Source: Candidatus Bathyarchaeota archaeon
Lineage (GTDB): Archaea > Thermoproteota > Bathyarchaeia > 40CM-2-53-6 > RBG-13-38-9
NCBI GenBank assembly: GCA_018396565.1
Contig: JAGTQO010000065.1
Span: 1 to 8,532, forward strand
DNA length: 8,532 nucleotides
Direction of reading: 5' to 3'
Shown: positions 1-6,097 of the stretch, piece after piece
Layout of the letters: every line of letters starts with the position of its first letter
Numbering within the stretch: position 1 is the stretch's first letter
Translations under genes and position numbers: made by a program
The notes under the pieces: model-generated
Seen by the model: the letters and a program-made list of their open reading frames with translations, nothing else
What the model was told of the DNA's origin: nothing
Database searches by the model: none

Positions 1-3
1 TTT

Positions 4-645
4 TCAAACCCCCCTACCTACGATAACATCAATCCCATATCTTGTCAAGTGTTCATGAACTATCTTCGCCATGTCTTGATCCAACATCATTGGAAGAACA
101 TGCTCAAGCAACTCGACAACAGTTACCCTAAGGTTCCTCTCTTTGAGGGCTGAGGCGACTTCGAGTCCAACCAAGCCTGCACCTATCACAACAGCGGACC
201 TAGACCTTTCAATCTGCCTTTCTATATCCTCACAGTCACTTATGGTTCTGAGAAGATGGACACCTGATTTATCGACGCCCTTAATCGGAGGTTTGGAAGC
301 CCTCGCACCAGTTGCAACAATCAAACTGTCATAACCTAAAGTCTTGACGCCACCATCTTTCCCCTTAACCTTAACAATTCTACTCGAAGGTTTTAGCTCT
401 ATCGCCCTAGTCTCCAGAAGGAGATTCAGCTTCATCATTCGATAGAAATCTTGAGGGTAAAGTATCAGATCCTTGAAGCTAGGTATCTCCCTACCTAATA
501 CGAATGGGAGGCCACACCTTGAGTATGCAGGGTAAGGTTCTTCAGTCACCAAGGTGATTTCAGCTTCCCTATCGACTCTTCTCGCCGAAGCGGCGGCGCT
601 AACACCTGCAGCCCCAGCTCCTATGATAACTATTCTACGAGCCAT
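4..645 (-). CDS. Truncated FAD/NAD(P)-dependent disulfide oxidoreductase (NADH oxidase / CoA-disulfide reductase-like)
   Basis: Flavoprotein of the pyridine nucleotide-disulfide oxidoreductase class that moves electrons from NAD(P)H through FAD. An N-terminal Rossmann fold with GAGAAG (residues 9-14) would bind FAD. Cys44 in YSRCGLPF matches the single redox cysteine of NADH oxidases and CoA-disulfide reductases. An ATG motif (111-113) and a second Rossmann motif GAGLVG (155-160) for NAD(P) follow. The ATG start has GAGGTG eight bases upstream. Relatives are usually about 440 residues. This one stops at 213, just inside the NAD domain, and lacks the second FAD segment and the dimerisation domain. 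The stop directly follows a run of six G (complement of bases 9-14), and removing one G would reopen the frame as VGRGFE, so a frameshift (real or sequencing error) is likely. It is divergent from metV, so it could supply electrons to MetVF, but that is only a guess. The exact substrate is unknown. Confidence 0.85.
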   Translation of the reverse strand: MARRIVIIGAGAAGVSAAASARRVDREAEITLVTEEPYPAYSRCGLPFVLGREIPSFKDLILYPQDFYRMMKLNLLLETRAIELKPSSRIVKVKGKDGGVKTLGYDSLIVATGARASKPPIKGVDKSGVHLLRTISDCEDIERQIERSRSAVVIGAGLVGLEVASALKERNLRVTVVELLEHVLPMMLDQDMAKIVHEHLTRYGIDVIVGRGV

Positions 646-718
646 TCATTTGGCACCTCGACACCTATAGAATATGATTAGATAGAGCATGTACCCTATA
701 ACTTTGATCGGTGAGAAG

Positions 719-727
719 GCTTTTAAG
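719..727 (+). promoter_or_regulatory. Possible TATA box for metVF
   Basis: The sequence CTTTTAAGA resembles a weak archaeal TATA box, with a purine-rich GAGAAGG before it that could be the BRE. Transcription would begin about 25 bases downstream, near 748, leaving a leader of roughly 25 bases before the metV TTG start at 774. The 128-base gap between the divergent genes holds no other clear signal. For the minus-strand oxidoreductase, a TTATAG-like box near 696-702 is possible. Confidence 0.3.
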
Positions 728-773
728 AAGGTCAATTAATCTTAGCACAAATATCTCTCAGGATGGTTGAATA

Positions 774-1421
774 TTGATCATAACTACTCAAAAACCTGAT
801 GATGAGATCCTCCGAATGGTTGGGGGGTTTGAAAAACTTTTTCTTGTAGGCTGCGGGACATGCGCCACAGAGTGTAAGACAGGTGGAGAAGATGAAGTCA
901 AAGCTTTCAAGTCGAAACTCGAGAATTATGGCAAGAAGATTACGGGGTATATTGTCGTCGAGTCTGTATGCGACCAACGACTGACAAGACTCGACCTGAA
1001 GAGAAACATTGTGAATGTTGAAGGAGCTGATGCCATTCTAGTCTTGGCTTGTGGAACCGCCACGCAGACCGTCGCCGAACTTTCAGGTAAGATCACGATA
1101 CCGGCATGCAACACACAGTTCATAGGTACTATTGAGAGGATAGGAAGATATCATGAGCGGTGTAGGGCTTGTGGAGACTGTGTACTATACGAGACCGGTG
1201 GAATATGTCCAATAGCAAGGTGTGGTAAGAGTCTACTCAACGGGCCCTGTGGAGGACAGGCGAAAGGCAAATGTGAGGTCGGTGGCTGGAAGAATGACTG
1301 CGCTTGGATCCTGATATATAACAGGTTGAGAGATGAAGGTAGACTTGACCTTTACAGAAAATACAGGCCTCCAAAAGACTATTCACAAATGACCTCTGCA
1401 AGGGAAGTAGTGTTCAGATGA
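774..1421 (+). CDS. metV: Methylene-tetrahydrofolate reductase C-terminal / MetV subunit
   Basis: Small cysteine-rich partner of MetF (MTHFR_C family). In acetogens MetV carries iron-sulfur or metal sites that pass electrons to the MetF flavin for reducing methylene-H4folate to methyl-H4folate. The start of the protein reads LFLVGCGTCATECKTGGE (Cys27, Cys30, Cys34), the family signature. A second cluster of cysteines lies at 130, 133, 136, 145, 150, 159, 167 and 176, including RCRACGDC and the NGPCGG motif. There are 14 cysteines in 215 residues. The start is TTG. A TGA stop two codons upstream and no intervening ATG or GTG force this choice, and the MIITTQKPDDEIL beginning fits the family. 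GGATGG seven bases before TTG may be the ribosome binding site. Its stop overlaps the metF ATG by four bases (ATGA), so the two are probably translationally coupled. The family assignment is confident; cluster types and the electron donor are not visible. Confidence 0.9.
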   Translation: MIITTQKPDDEILRMVGGFEKLFLVGCGTCATECKTGGEDEVKAFKSKLENYGKKITGYIVVESVCDQRLTRLDLKRNIVNVEGADAILVLACGTATQTVAELSGKITIPACNTQFIGTIERIGRYHERCRACGDCVLYETGGICPIARCGKSLLNGPCGGQAKGKCEVGGWKNDCAWILIYNRLRDEGRLDLYRKYRPPKDYSQMTSAREVVFR

Positions 1422-2332
1422 GTAGGGAAGCATATAGCGATCTTTTGAAGGCGATAAGGGCGGGTAGATTCGTATATACAGGCGAGATAGAGCCTGTAAA
1501 AACCACGAGTCTAGAGGAAGTCCTTGCAACAGCCAAACTTTTGAAGGGATATGTAGCTGCCGTGAACATCACCGACAATCCAACAGCCTTCGCCTACATG
1601 AACGCTCTCATACCGTCATATTTCATACAGAAGGAAGTTGGTTTAGAAGCAGTGTATCAGGTGACGGTCAGGGACAGAAATAGGCTGGCCATAACCGCCG
1701 ATCTCCTCGCAGCAGGAGCTTTGGGCATAAAGAATGTTCTAGCCCTCAGTGGAGACCACACGACAGTCGGCGATGACCCAAGAGCCAAACCGGTCTACGA
1801 CATAGACTCAACGAATCTTGTCGAACTCTTAAGCAAGATGGTTGACGATGGGACAGACCTCAAAGGAAACAAGATAAACCACCCCCCCAGATTCAATATC
1901 GGGGTCGCTGGAAACCCAAACGCAGATCCGTTGGAACCTGAAATTATGAAAATAGAGAGAAAGGTAGGTTTGGGAGCAGATTTCATTCAGACCCAAGCAG
2001 TCTACGACCTCGAGCTCGCTAAGAGATTCCTTGAAGAGACATCGAAATTTAACGTCCCAGTAATTATTGGGATAGCGCCGTTCAAATCTATGAGTATGAT
2101 GGAATGGATGGTGAAGAATGTTCCAGGAATAGTCGTTCCTGAAGAGCTGCAGTCTCGTCTAAAATCAGCCAGGGAGAAGGGTGGAAAAGAAGCTTTCCTC
2201 AACGAGAATATAGAAATATTCGGTGAGCTCGTAAAGAATTTGAAGAGCATGCCTGGCGTCAGAGGAATACACATAATGACGATAGGGTTTGAGTGGGTGG
2301 TACCCAAGATCATAGAGAGGGCAAACCTGTAA
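1418..2332 (+). CDS. metF: Methylene-tetrahydrofolate (or tetrahydromethanopterin) reductase, MetF
   Basis: Cytoplasmic flavin-dependent TIM-barrel enzyme that reduces 5,10-methylene-H4folate to 5-methyl-H4folate, the last step of the methyl branch of the acetyl-CoA pathway. At 304 residues it has normal MetF length. Visible motifs are TGEIEP (22-27), whose Glu23 aligns with the catalytic glutamate of the family, NITDNP (50-55), TVRDRNR (83-89), LALSGDH (108-114), the QTQAVYD strand (191-197) and IGIAPFKS (217-224). It begins inside the last codon of metV. Archaea normally use the F420-dependent Mer protein here, so the pterin and the electron donor (NADH, ferredoxin or a heterodisulfide reductase-type complex) cannot be read from sequence. 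The pairing with metV follows the acetogen type, in which MetF needs MetV. Enzyme family is very sure; cofactor is an inference. Confidence 0.93.
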   Translation: MSREAYSDLLKAIRAGRFVYTGEIEPVKTTSLEEVLATAKLLKGYVAAVNITDNPTAFAYMNALIPSYFIQKEVGLEAVYQVTVRDRNRLAITADLLAAGALGIKNVLALSGDHTTVGDDPRAKPVYDIDSTNLVELLSKMVDDGTDLKGNKINHPPRFNIGVAGNPNADPLEPEIMKIERKVGLGADFIQTQAVYDLELAKRFLEETSKFNVPVIIGIAPFKSMSMMEWMVKNVPGIVVPEELQSRLKSAREKGGKEAFLNENIEIFGELVKNLKSMPGVRGIHIMTIGFEWVVPKIIERANL

Positions 2333-2353
2333 CCAGGAATTGCGATGTCTACT

Positions 2354-2401
2354 CTATTGGGTAGCTGAGCAGAATTTATCGTAACGCAAGCAGCTCAATA
2401 G
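2354..2401 (+). other. Imperfect stem-loop in the metF-cooC gap
   Basis: Bases 2354-2359 (CTATTG) and 2363-2367 (AGCTG) pair with 2391-2401 (CAGCTCAATAG). This gives 11 pairs with a 3-base bulge (GGT) and a 23-base loop. The loop contains AATTTATCG, which could also be a weak TATA box for cooC. The stem ends 17 bases before the cooC TTG, so it could be an RNA structure ahead of cooC or a DNA-binding site. Its function is unknown. Confidence 0.35.
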
Positions 2402-2418
2402 CACTTGAGGATATGTAG

Positions 2419-3195
2419 TTGAAAGTTGCCGTTGTTGGAAAGGGCGGGGTTGGCAAGACATTCATAGCAGGAGCATTGTCAAGATTGATCAGGGAGGGTG
2501 GATATGAAGTTATTGCGATAGATGCAGACCCTTCGATGAATCTATATTTGGAACTTGGAGTTAAACCTGAGGTCTTCAAGAAGGTGATCCCCCTATGTGA
2601 GAATAAAGCCCTCATAAAGGAGAGGACGAAGGTAGGTGGCCTAGACGAAAATTATCCTGTATTCAACCTGAATCCTTACGTAGCTGATATTGTTGAGGGA
2701 TATGCGGTTGAGACTCCAGAGGGCATTAAACTTCTCATATTAGGAACCGTTACAGGCGCTGCCAAAGGGTGTATGTGTCCAGCAAACGCTCTACTTCGAG
2801 CCTTACTCCGCCATGTCTTCAGAAGAGTAGAAGCCACTGTCATAGTTGATATGGAGGCTGGTCTGGAACATTTGGGTCGTGGGACGATCGAATATGTGGA
2901 TGTGGTTCTGAACATTCTGGAGCCCTCAATACAATCTGTAGAGACATCGCTTCGAATACGGAGTCTAGTAGAGGAGCTTGGTGTGAAGAAGCATTTATTC
3001 ATTGCAAATAAGATCTCAAATCAGGAGCAGGAAAAGTTCATATCGGATGAGTTGAGCCGCCACGGCTTTTCTCTTGATTTAAAGATCCCGTACGATGAGC
3101 GTGTGAGACTGTCAGGATTGAGGCCGGCCGGGTTGACTGCATCTCTTCCCCCAATCGAGCTGGTGGCGGAGCTCAAAAGGAGACTCTATGAATAG
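2419..3195 (+). CDS. cooC: CooC-type nickel-insertion ATPase for carbon monoxide dehydrogenase
   Basis: MinD/SIMIBI-class P-loop ATPase that helps load nickel into the C-cluster of CO dehydrogenase (the acetyl-CoA synthase homologue is AcsF). A deviant Walker A, GKGGVGKT, lies at 7-14 with the signature Lys8. IDADPSMNL (34-42) is the switch I region, and the Walker B/switch II segment is VIVDMEAGLEHLGRGT (141-156). Cys118 and Cys120 form the CxC pair (GCMC) that binds metal at the dimer interface in CooC and separates it from MinD or ParA. Length, 258 residues, is typical. The start is TTG: a TAG stop lies immediately upstream, and GAGG sits eight bases before it. It is 86 bases after metF on the same strand, consistent with shared use in the acetyl-CoA pathway. 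No CODH or ACS gene is in the window. Confidence 0.9.
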   Translation: MKVAVVGKGGVGKTFIAGALSRLIREGGYEVIAIDADPSMNLYLELGVKPEVFKKVIPLCENKALIKERTKVGGLDENYPVFNLNPYVADIVEGYAVETPEGIKLLILGTVTGAAKGCMCPANALLRALLRHVFRRVEATVIVDMEAGLEHLGRGTIEYVDVVLNILEPSIQSVETSLRIRSLVEELGVKKHLFIANKISNQEQEKFISDELSRHGFSLDLKIPYDERVRLSGLRPAGLTASLPPIELVAELKRRLYE

Positions 3196-3209
3196 TTATC
3201 TCCCATTAA

Positions 3210-3227
3210 CGTAAGCCGCCACTTACG
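3210..3227 (+). terminator. Possible hairpin downstream of cooC
   Basis: CGTAAG and CTTACG form a perfect 6-bp stem around a 6-base loop (CCGCCA), 15 bases after the cooC stop. A T-rich stretch, TTCTATCTTTT, follows at 3237-3247. Archaeal termination mainly needs T runs, so the role as a terminator is uncertain. Confidence 0.3.
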
Positions 3228-3285
3228 GCCGTTGGATTCTATCTTTTGGCGATGTTCCGTACGAAATGTCTTCATATTCAAGATT

Positions 3286-3297
3286 GGTGGCGCCACC
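3286..3297. repeat. 12-bp perfect palindrome GGTGGCGCCACC
   Basis: GGTGGCGCCACC reads the same on both strands. It abuts the second copy of CCCATTAAC (3297-3305), whose first copy (3202-3210) abuts the 3210 hairpin. The shared layout of a direct repeat next to a GC-rich inverted element suggests related pieces. The role is unknown. Confidence 0.45.
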
Positions 3298-3325
3298 CCA
3301 TTAACATGGCTCAGCCGATCTATAA

Positions 3326-3469
3326 CTCATTCAATTTTTGGGTCCATCAATACACTCATGGGGCTACGTCCTCCAGCTCCTCAAAGCTAAGGAGAAATCC
3401 CTGTCAGCTGCTGAATGGTGGATAGCTATGGAGAAGGCATTATTTTTACGCCTTTCATTCAAACCCTAA
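3326..3469 (+). pseudogene. Possible coding remnant, unrecognised
   Basis: A 47-codon open stretch runs between a TAA at 3323-3325 and a TAA at 3467-3469, with no ATG or GTG near its beginning. Its translation has protein-like composition, including SWGYVLQLLKAKEKSLSAAE followed by WWIAMEKALF. That reads more like a fragment of a helical protein than random sequence, but no family is recognised. It may be the tail of a decayed gene, or chance. Confidence 0.2.
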
Positions 3470-3478
3470 ATGAATGAA
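3454..3478. repeat. Inverted repeat with 8-bp arms
   Basis: TTCATTCA (3454-3461) and TGAATGAA (3471-3478) are perfect complements around a 9-base loop. The position between two converging transcripts suits a terminator or barrier element, but this is not proven. Confidence 0.4.
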
Positions 3479-3499
3479 GCTTACTAGTTGACTTCAGGT

Positions 3500-3505
3500 A
3501 AAAAA
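3500..3505 (-). terminator. T6 run downstream of the RAM-domain gene
   Basis: Read on the minus strand, the sequence is six C followed by six T (complement of 3500-3511), about 35 bases after the stop codon at 3540. Poly-T is the main archaeal termination signal. A T6 run on the opposite strand (3522-3527) could serve transcripts coming from cooC, making the spot bidirectional. Confidence 0.4.
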
Positions 3506-3539
3506 GGGGGGATTCACAGTATTTTTTAGACCCATCGTC

Positions 3540-3776
3540 TTAGATGCCTTCGGCGACTGTCATCGTCAACGTGCTTCTTACGTCACTCAACCTTCTTATC
3601 TTGAATGTGACAATCTCCTTCAGCTTATCCATACTCTCAGCTTCAACTTTGGCGATAATATCGTAAACACCATAGACGAAATGTGCTTCCTTGACGCTGT
3701 CGATGTTTCTAAGCTCCTTGAGGATACCCTCCTCTTTACCGAGCTCCGCATTAATCAGAACAAATGCAGTGGGCAT
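3540..3776 (-). CDS. Stand-alone Lrp/AsnC effector-binding (RAM) domain protein
   Basis: A 78-residue protein that consists only of the regulation-of-amino-acid-metabolism (RAM) domain of Lrp/AsnC regulators, with the beta-alpha-beta pattern FVLINAELGKEEGILKEL, then AHFVYGVYDIIAKVEAES, then STLTMTVAE. The helix-turn-helix DNA-binding part of full Lrp (about 60 residues) is absent. Stand-alone RAM proteins are common in archaea. They form oligomers that bind amino acids or other small ligands and may tune full-length Lrp partners. The ATG start has GAGGG six bases upstream. It lies 57 bases after argS on the same strand with its own TATA-like box, so it may be transcribed alone as well as with argS. 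The ligand is unknown. Confidence 0.88.
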   Translation of the reverse strand: MPTAFVLINAELGKEEGILKELRNIDSVKEAHFVYGVYDIIAKVEAESMDKLKEIVTFKIRRLSDVRSTLTMTVAEGI

Positions 3777-3810
3777 GTCAAACCCTCACATACATTTCTA
3801 TAACTTCTCA

Positions 3811-3818
3811 TATTTAAT
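3811..3818 (-). promoter_or_regulatory. Likely TATA box for the RAM-domain gene
   Basis: On the minus strand the sequence is ATTAAATA, centred about 39 bases before the ATG. A start of transcription about 25 bases downstream, near 3790, would leave a short leader that just includes the GTGAGGG ribosome binding site. Confidence 0.45.
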
Positions 3819-3833
3819 GTTAGGGATCGTATC

Positions 3834-5732
3834 CTACATCCTCTCAGCTAGGGTTATTCCTATTACACCCATACAGTTTCGGAGAACTGTGCGTAAAGCC
3901 TCGACGAGGCTCCCCCTCGCATCTCTCAATTCAACGTTCTCAAGATGGGTAATGTCGACATGCTCGTAGTATTCATGGAATTGCTTGGTCAGTAGGTCTG
4001 CGTAGCTTGTCAAAATGTCCGGTCGAAGCTTCTCAGCAGCCTCAACGAATACGTTGGGAAACTTCGCTATGGTGAGGATAAGCCTAGTCTCCAAGGGATG
4101 GGTCAACATTTCATATCTGACATCGCCACCGATCTTACCCAGCCTTCTAAGTATTCCATTAGCCCTAGTATACCCATAGTTTATGAACGGGGCGCTGTTC
4201 GTTTCGAAATCGATGACCCTATCCCATGAATATTCCACTTCCTTTGCGGGCTCTACCGAGAGCAACGCATATTTTATCGCTCCAATCCCTATGGTCTCAG
4301 CTATGCTCTTCTTCTCCAACTCATCCAGGGTCGGCGTCCGTTTATCGACTTCAAGGTAGGCCCTTCTAACAGCCTCGTCGCATACCTCATCCAAAGTAAT
4401 GATCCTTCCCCTGCGGCTTGACATCTTCTCCCCTGGAAACTTCACAAGTCCAAAGGAGAAGTGTCTCTGCCTCTCCGCCATGGCCTCCATACCCAACACA
4501 AATAATGCAACTCTTACATGGAGCTGTTCATGTAGCTGCTCCATTCCAACCACATTGATGACTCTATTGCAGAGTCCAAATTTCAATATGCTGTAGGCAA
4601 TATCTCTCGTGATATATAGGGTCGTGCCGTCGGATCTCGTGAGTGAGACCGAGGGTAGATCATAATCTTTAGTTACACCTAGAAGGCGATGCAGCCCAAA
4701 TTCCTTAACGGCTCTCCCAGATTCTAGCCTTAAGACACCACCTTCACTCGATACGTACCCTGTTCTCGAAAGTTGTTTGAGAATATCAGATACTCTTCCA
4801 GACCATATGAGGTCACTCTCCCAGTCCCAGAAGTCGAATGATATACCAAGCCTCGAAAATGTTTGCTTGAAGCCCTCTATACATAGTCCACTTACTTCTC
4901 TTATAAGGTCTCTTGCAGCCTGATCTTTACTTTCATATCTCTTGAGAAGCCCATTTATCTGACCTTCTGGGTCATGATCATCCGAGATCACTCTGCTGCG
5001 TCTTCCGACCAATTCTGGATAGCGACTTGAAAGCTCAAATGCGATACCTGTCCATTCGTCGAGTCTCTTCTGAACCTCCAGCCGCTCGTCCTTCTTTCTT
5101 TCATCTATGAGCCTCCTCAATCTATCCTTGAGGTTTCTGACCTCAACTAGGCATGAGGTCACACTGTATATCTGGCCTATGTAGTGGTCTGGTTTGATAT
5201 TCGACTTAACTCGACCTAGCCTCTCATACCCATATGCAACTATAGCCGTCTGCCTCCCAGCGTCATTGACGTAGAAATGCGCTTGAACATGGTGGCCTCT
5301 CGCCCTAAGCATCCTACATAAGGCGTCGCCCAAGATAGAATTTCTAGCCTGCCCAACATGAATGGCATGAACTGGGTTTATGCTACTATGCTCTACAAGA
5401 ATTGAATCAGGAGACTCCGACTTCAGAAACCCGTAGGATTCTTTTAGCGTCCTAACCGAGTGAAGCGTCAAGCCGTTTACTTTTTTATAGTTGAGGAAGA
5501 AGTTTAGGTAGCCAGATCCGGCGGCCTCTACAGATTTAACTAAACTGCTCTCATCAAGTTTAATATTAGTGGCCACCATTTTGGCCAAGTCGATTGGGGG
5601 TATGCCGAGAGTCTTGGAAACTTTGAAGCATATTATGCTGGAGAGGTCTCCAAACTCTGGACCTGGCGTCTCTTCGATGTCTACTTGAAAACTTTTCATA
5701 TCGGGGAATTTGGTGTAGAAGAGCCTCGCCAC
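3834..5732 (-). CDS. argS: Arginyl-tRNA synthetase
   Basis: Class I synthetase that charges tRNA-Arg with arginine. The N-terminal Add1 domain covers roughly 1-95, with ETPGPEFGDLSS (21-32). The catalytic HIGH motif is HAIHVGQARN (122-131). YITRDIAYSILKF (373-385) is a family-specific segment, and the KMSKS loop is KMSSR (436-440). A C-terminal DALR anticodon-binding domain (about 545-632) ends in the typical GITLAERM. The listed GTG start gives 632 residues, but in-frame sequence upstream (5733-5774) reads ENPYQTILDSCREL, matching the usual N-terminal helix of ArgRS, so translation probably begins further upstream. No ATG, GTG or TTG exists before the in-frame TGA at 5802-5804. An ATT at 5778-5780, with GGGGTGG upstream, is the best candidate. 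It lies downstream of tRNA-Arg(CCG), its own substrate class. Confidence 0.96.
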   Translation of the reverse strand: MARLFYTKFPDMKSFQVDIEETPGPEFGDLSSIICFKVSKTLGIPPIDLAKMVATNIKLDESSLVKSVEAAGSGYLNFFLNYKKVNGLTLHSVRTLKESYGFLKSESPDSILVEHSSINPVHAIHVGQARNSILGDALCRMLRARGHHVQAHFYVNDAGRQTAIVAYGYERLGRVKSNIKPDHYIGQIYSVTSCLVEVRNLKDRLRRLIDERKKDERLEVQKRLDEWTGIAFELSSRYPELVGRRSRVISDDHDPEGQINGLLKRYESKDQAARDLIREVSGLCIEGFKQTFSRLGISFDFWDWESDLIWSGRVSDILKQLSRTGYVSSEGGVLRLESGRAVKEFGLHRLLGVTKDYDLPSVSLTRSDGTTLYITRDIAYSILKFGLCNRVINVVGMEQLHEQLHVRVALFVLGMEAMAERQRHFSFGLVKFPGEKMSSRRGRIITLDEVCDEAVRRAYLEVDKRTPTLDELEKKSIAETIGIGAIKYALLSVEPAKEVEYSWDRVIDFETNSAPFINYGYTRANGILRRLGKIGGDVRYEMLTHPLETRLILTIAKFPNVFVEAAEKLRPDILTSYADLLTKQFHEYYEHVDITHLENVELRDARGSLVEALRTVLRNCMGVIGITLAERM

Positions 5733-5814
5733 TAACTCTCTGCAACTATCTAAGATCGTTTGATATGGATTCTCGGTAATTAAGCCCGTTCCACCCCTTC
5801 TTCACCCTCTAAGT

Positions 5815-5844
5815 ACCGATATTTCATATGCAAGTAATATCGGT
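5815..5844 (-). promoter_or_regulatory. Inverted repeat in the argS leader
   Basis: ACCGATATT (5815-5823) and AATATCGGT (5836-5844) are perfect 9-bp arms around 12 bases that contain CATATG. On the minus strand this lies between the likely argS promoter and its start, so it would be a hairpin in the messenger RNA or an operator. CGGTAC at 5856-5861 could pair with GTACCG at 5813-5818, competing with the hairpin. Confidence 0.5.
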
Positions 5845-5881
5845 GAATTTGGCTTCGGTACGCATTATTGCTGATGCAAAC

Positions 5882-5889
5882 TATTAATA
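5882..5889 (-). promoter_or_regulatory. Possible TATA box for argS
   Basis: TATTAATA (palindromic) lies in the gap between tRNA-Arg and argS. Transcription would begin near 5860, just upstream of the leader inverted repeat, giving an unusually long leader of 80 or more bases for an archaeon. Confidence 0.35.
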
Positions 5890-5929
5890 CATCACATTGG
5901 CTGAAATAAATAGGTGACGACTAGATTAG

Positions 5930-5947
5930 GTTGCGATCTCACGCAAC
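5930..5947 (-). terminator. Hairpin just downstream of tRNA-Arg
   Basis: GTTGCG (5930-5935) and CGCAAC (5942-5947) form a perfect 6-bp stem with a 6-base loop, starting seven bases after the 3' end of the tRNA. CTAG tetramers (5921-5924 and 5951-5954) flank it symmetrically. Further along on the minus strand comes TATTTATTTC. It may end the tRNA transcript or mark a 3' processing site. Confidence 0.4.
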
Positions 5948-5954
5948 ATACTAG

Positions 5955-6030
5955 CGGGCCCGGTGGGATTTGAACCCACGACCACCGGCTCCGGAGGCCA
6001 GCATCATAATCCTGACTAGACCACGGGCCC
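5955..6030 (-). tRNA. tRNA-Arg (anticodon CCG)
   Basis: It folds into a full cloverleaf. The acceptor stem is GGGCCCG/CGGGCCC, the D arm begins GUCU and carries GG and A20 in the loop, and the anticodon stem is CUGGC/GCCGG. The loop CUCCGGA gives anticodon CCG (5992-5994), which reads the arginine codon CGG. The variable loop is UGGUC, and the T arm is GUGGG-UUCAAAU-CCCAC. The discriminator is G73. No intron is present, and CCA is not encoded (the gene is followed by CTA). A20 and C35 agree with known arginine identity bases. It sits 67 bases after the parB-like gene and 222 bases before argS, all on one strand. Confidence 0.95.
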
Positions 6031-6097
6031 TTCAAGGAGCAATGCTAATAGGCCAGCTATCTTTCAGGTTGAACTCCTAACTTTCGTCGTCTACCTG

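Larger units (their letters stand above)
3196..3539. other. 344-base gap rich in short inverted repeats, no clear gene
   Basis: This convergent gap between cooC and the RAM-domain gene holds a hairpin (3210-3227), a 12-bp palindrome (3286-3297), two copies of CCCATTAAC (3202-3210 and 3297-3305), a 47-codon open stretch (3326-3469), an inverted repeat (3454-3478), and homopolymer runs near 3500-3527. No tRNA, known RNA motif or intact mobile element was recognised. It could be a terminator region plus the remains of an older insertion. Confidence 0.5.

Noticed and set aside
732..977. 81-codon minus-strand open frame
   Set aside because: It lies mostly over the confident metV gene and is a shadow of it.
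3196..3539. SRP RNA or RNase P RNA in the structured gap
   Set aside because: I could not find the conserved core motifs of either RNA, and the hairpins are short and separate.
5866..5920. Possible C/D box small RNA (CTGATGC, CTGA, GTGACGA)
   Set aside because: The boxes are imperfect, the terminal D box is missing, and the stretch is better read as the argS promoter.
5733..5954. T-box type riboswitch ahead of argS next to tRNA-Arg
   Set aside because: T-boxes are bacterial and none of their conserved motifs is visible. Only a generic inverted repeat is supported.
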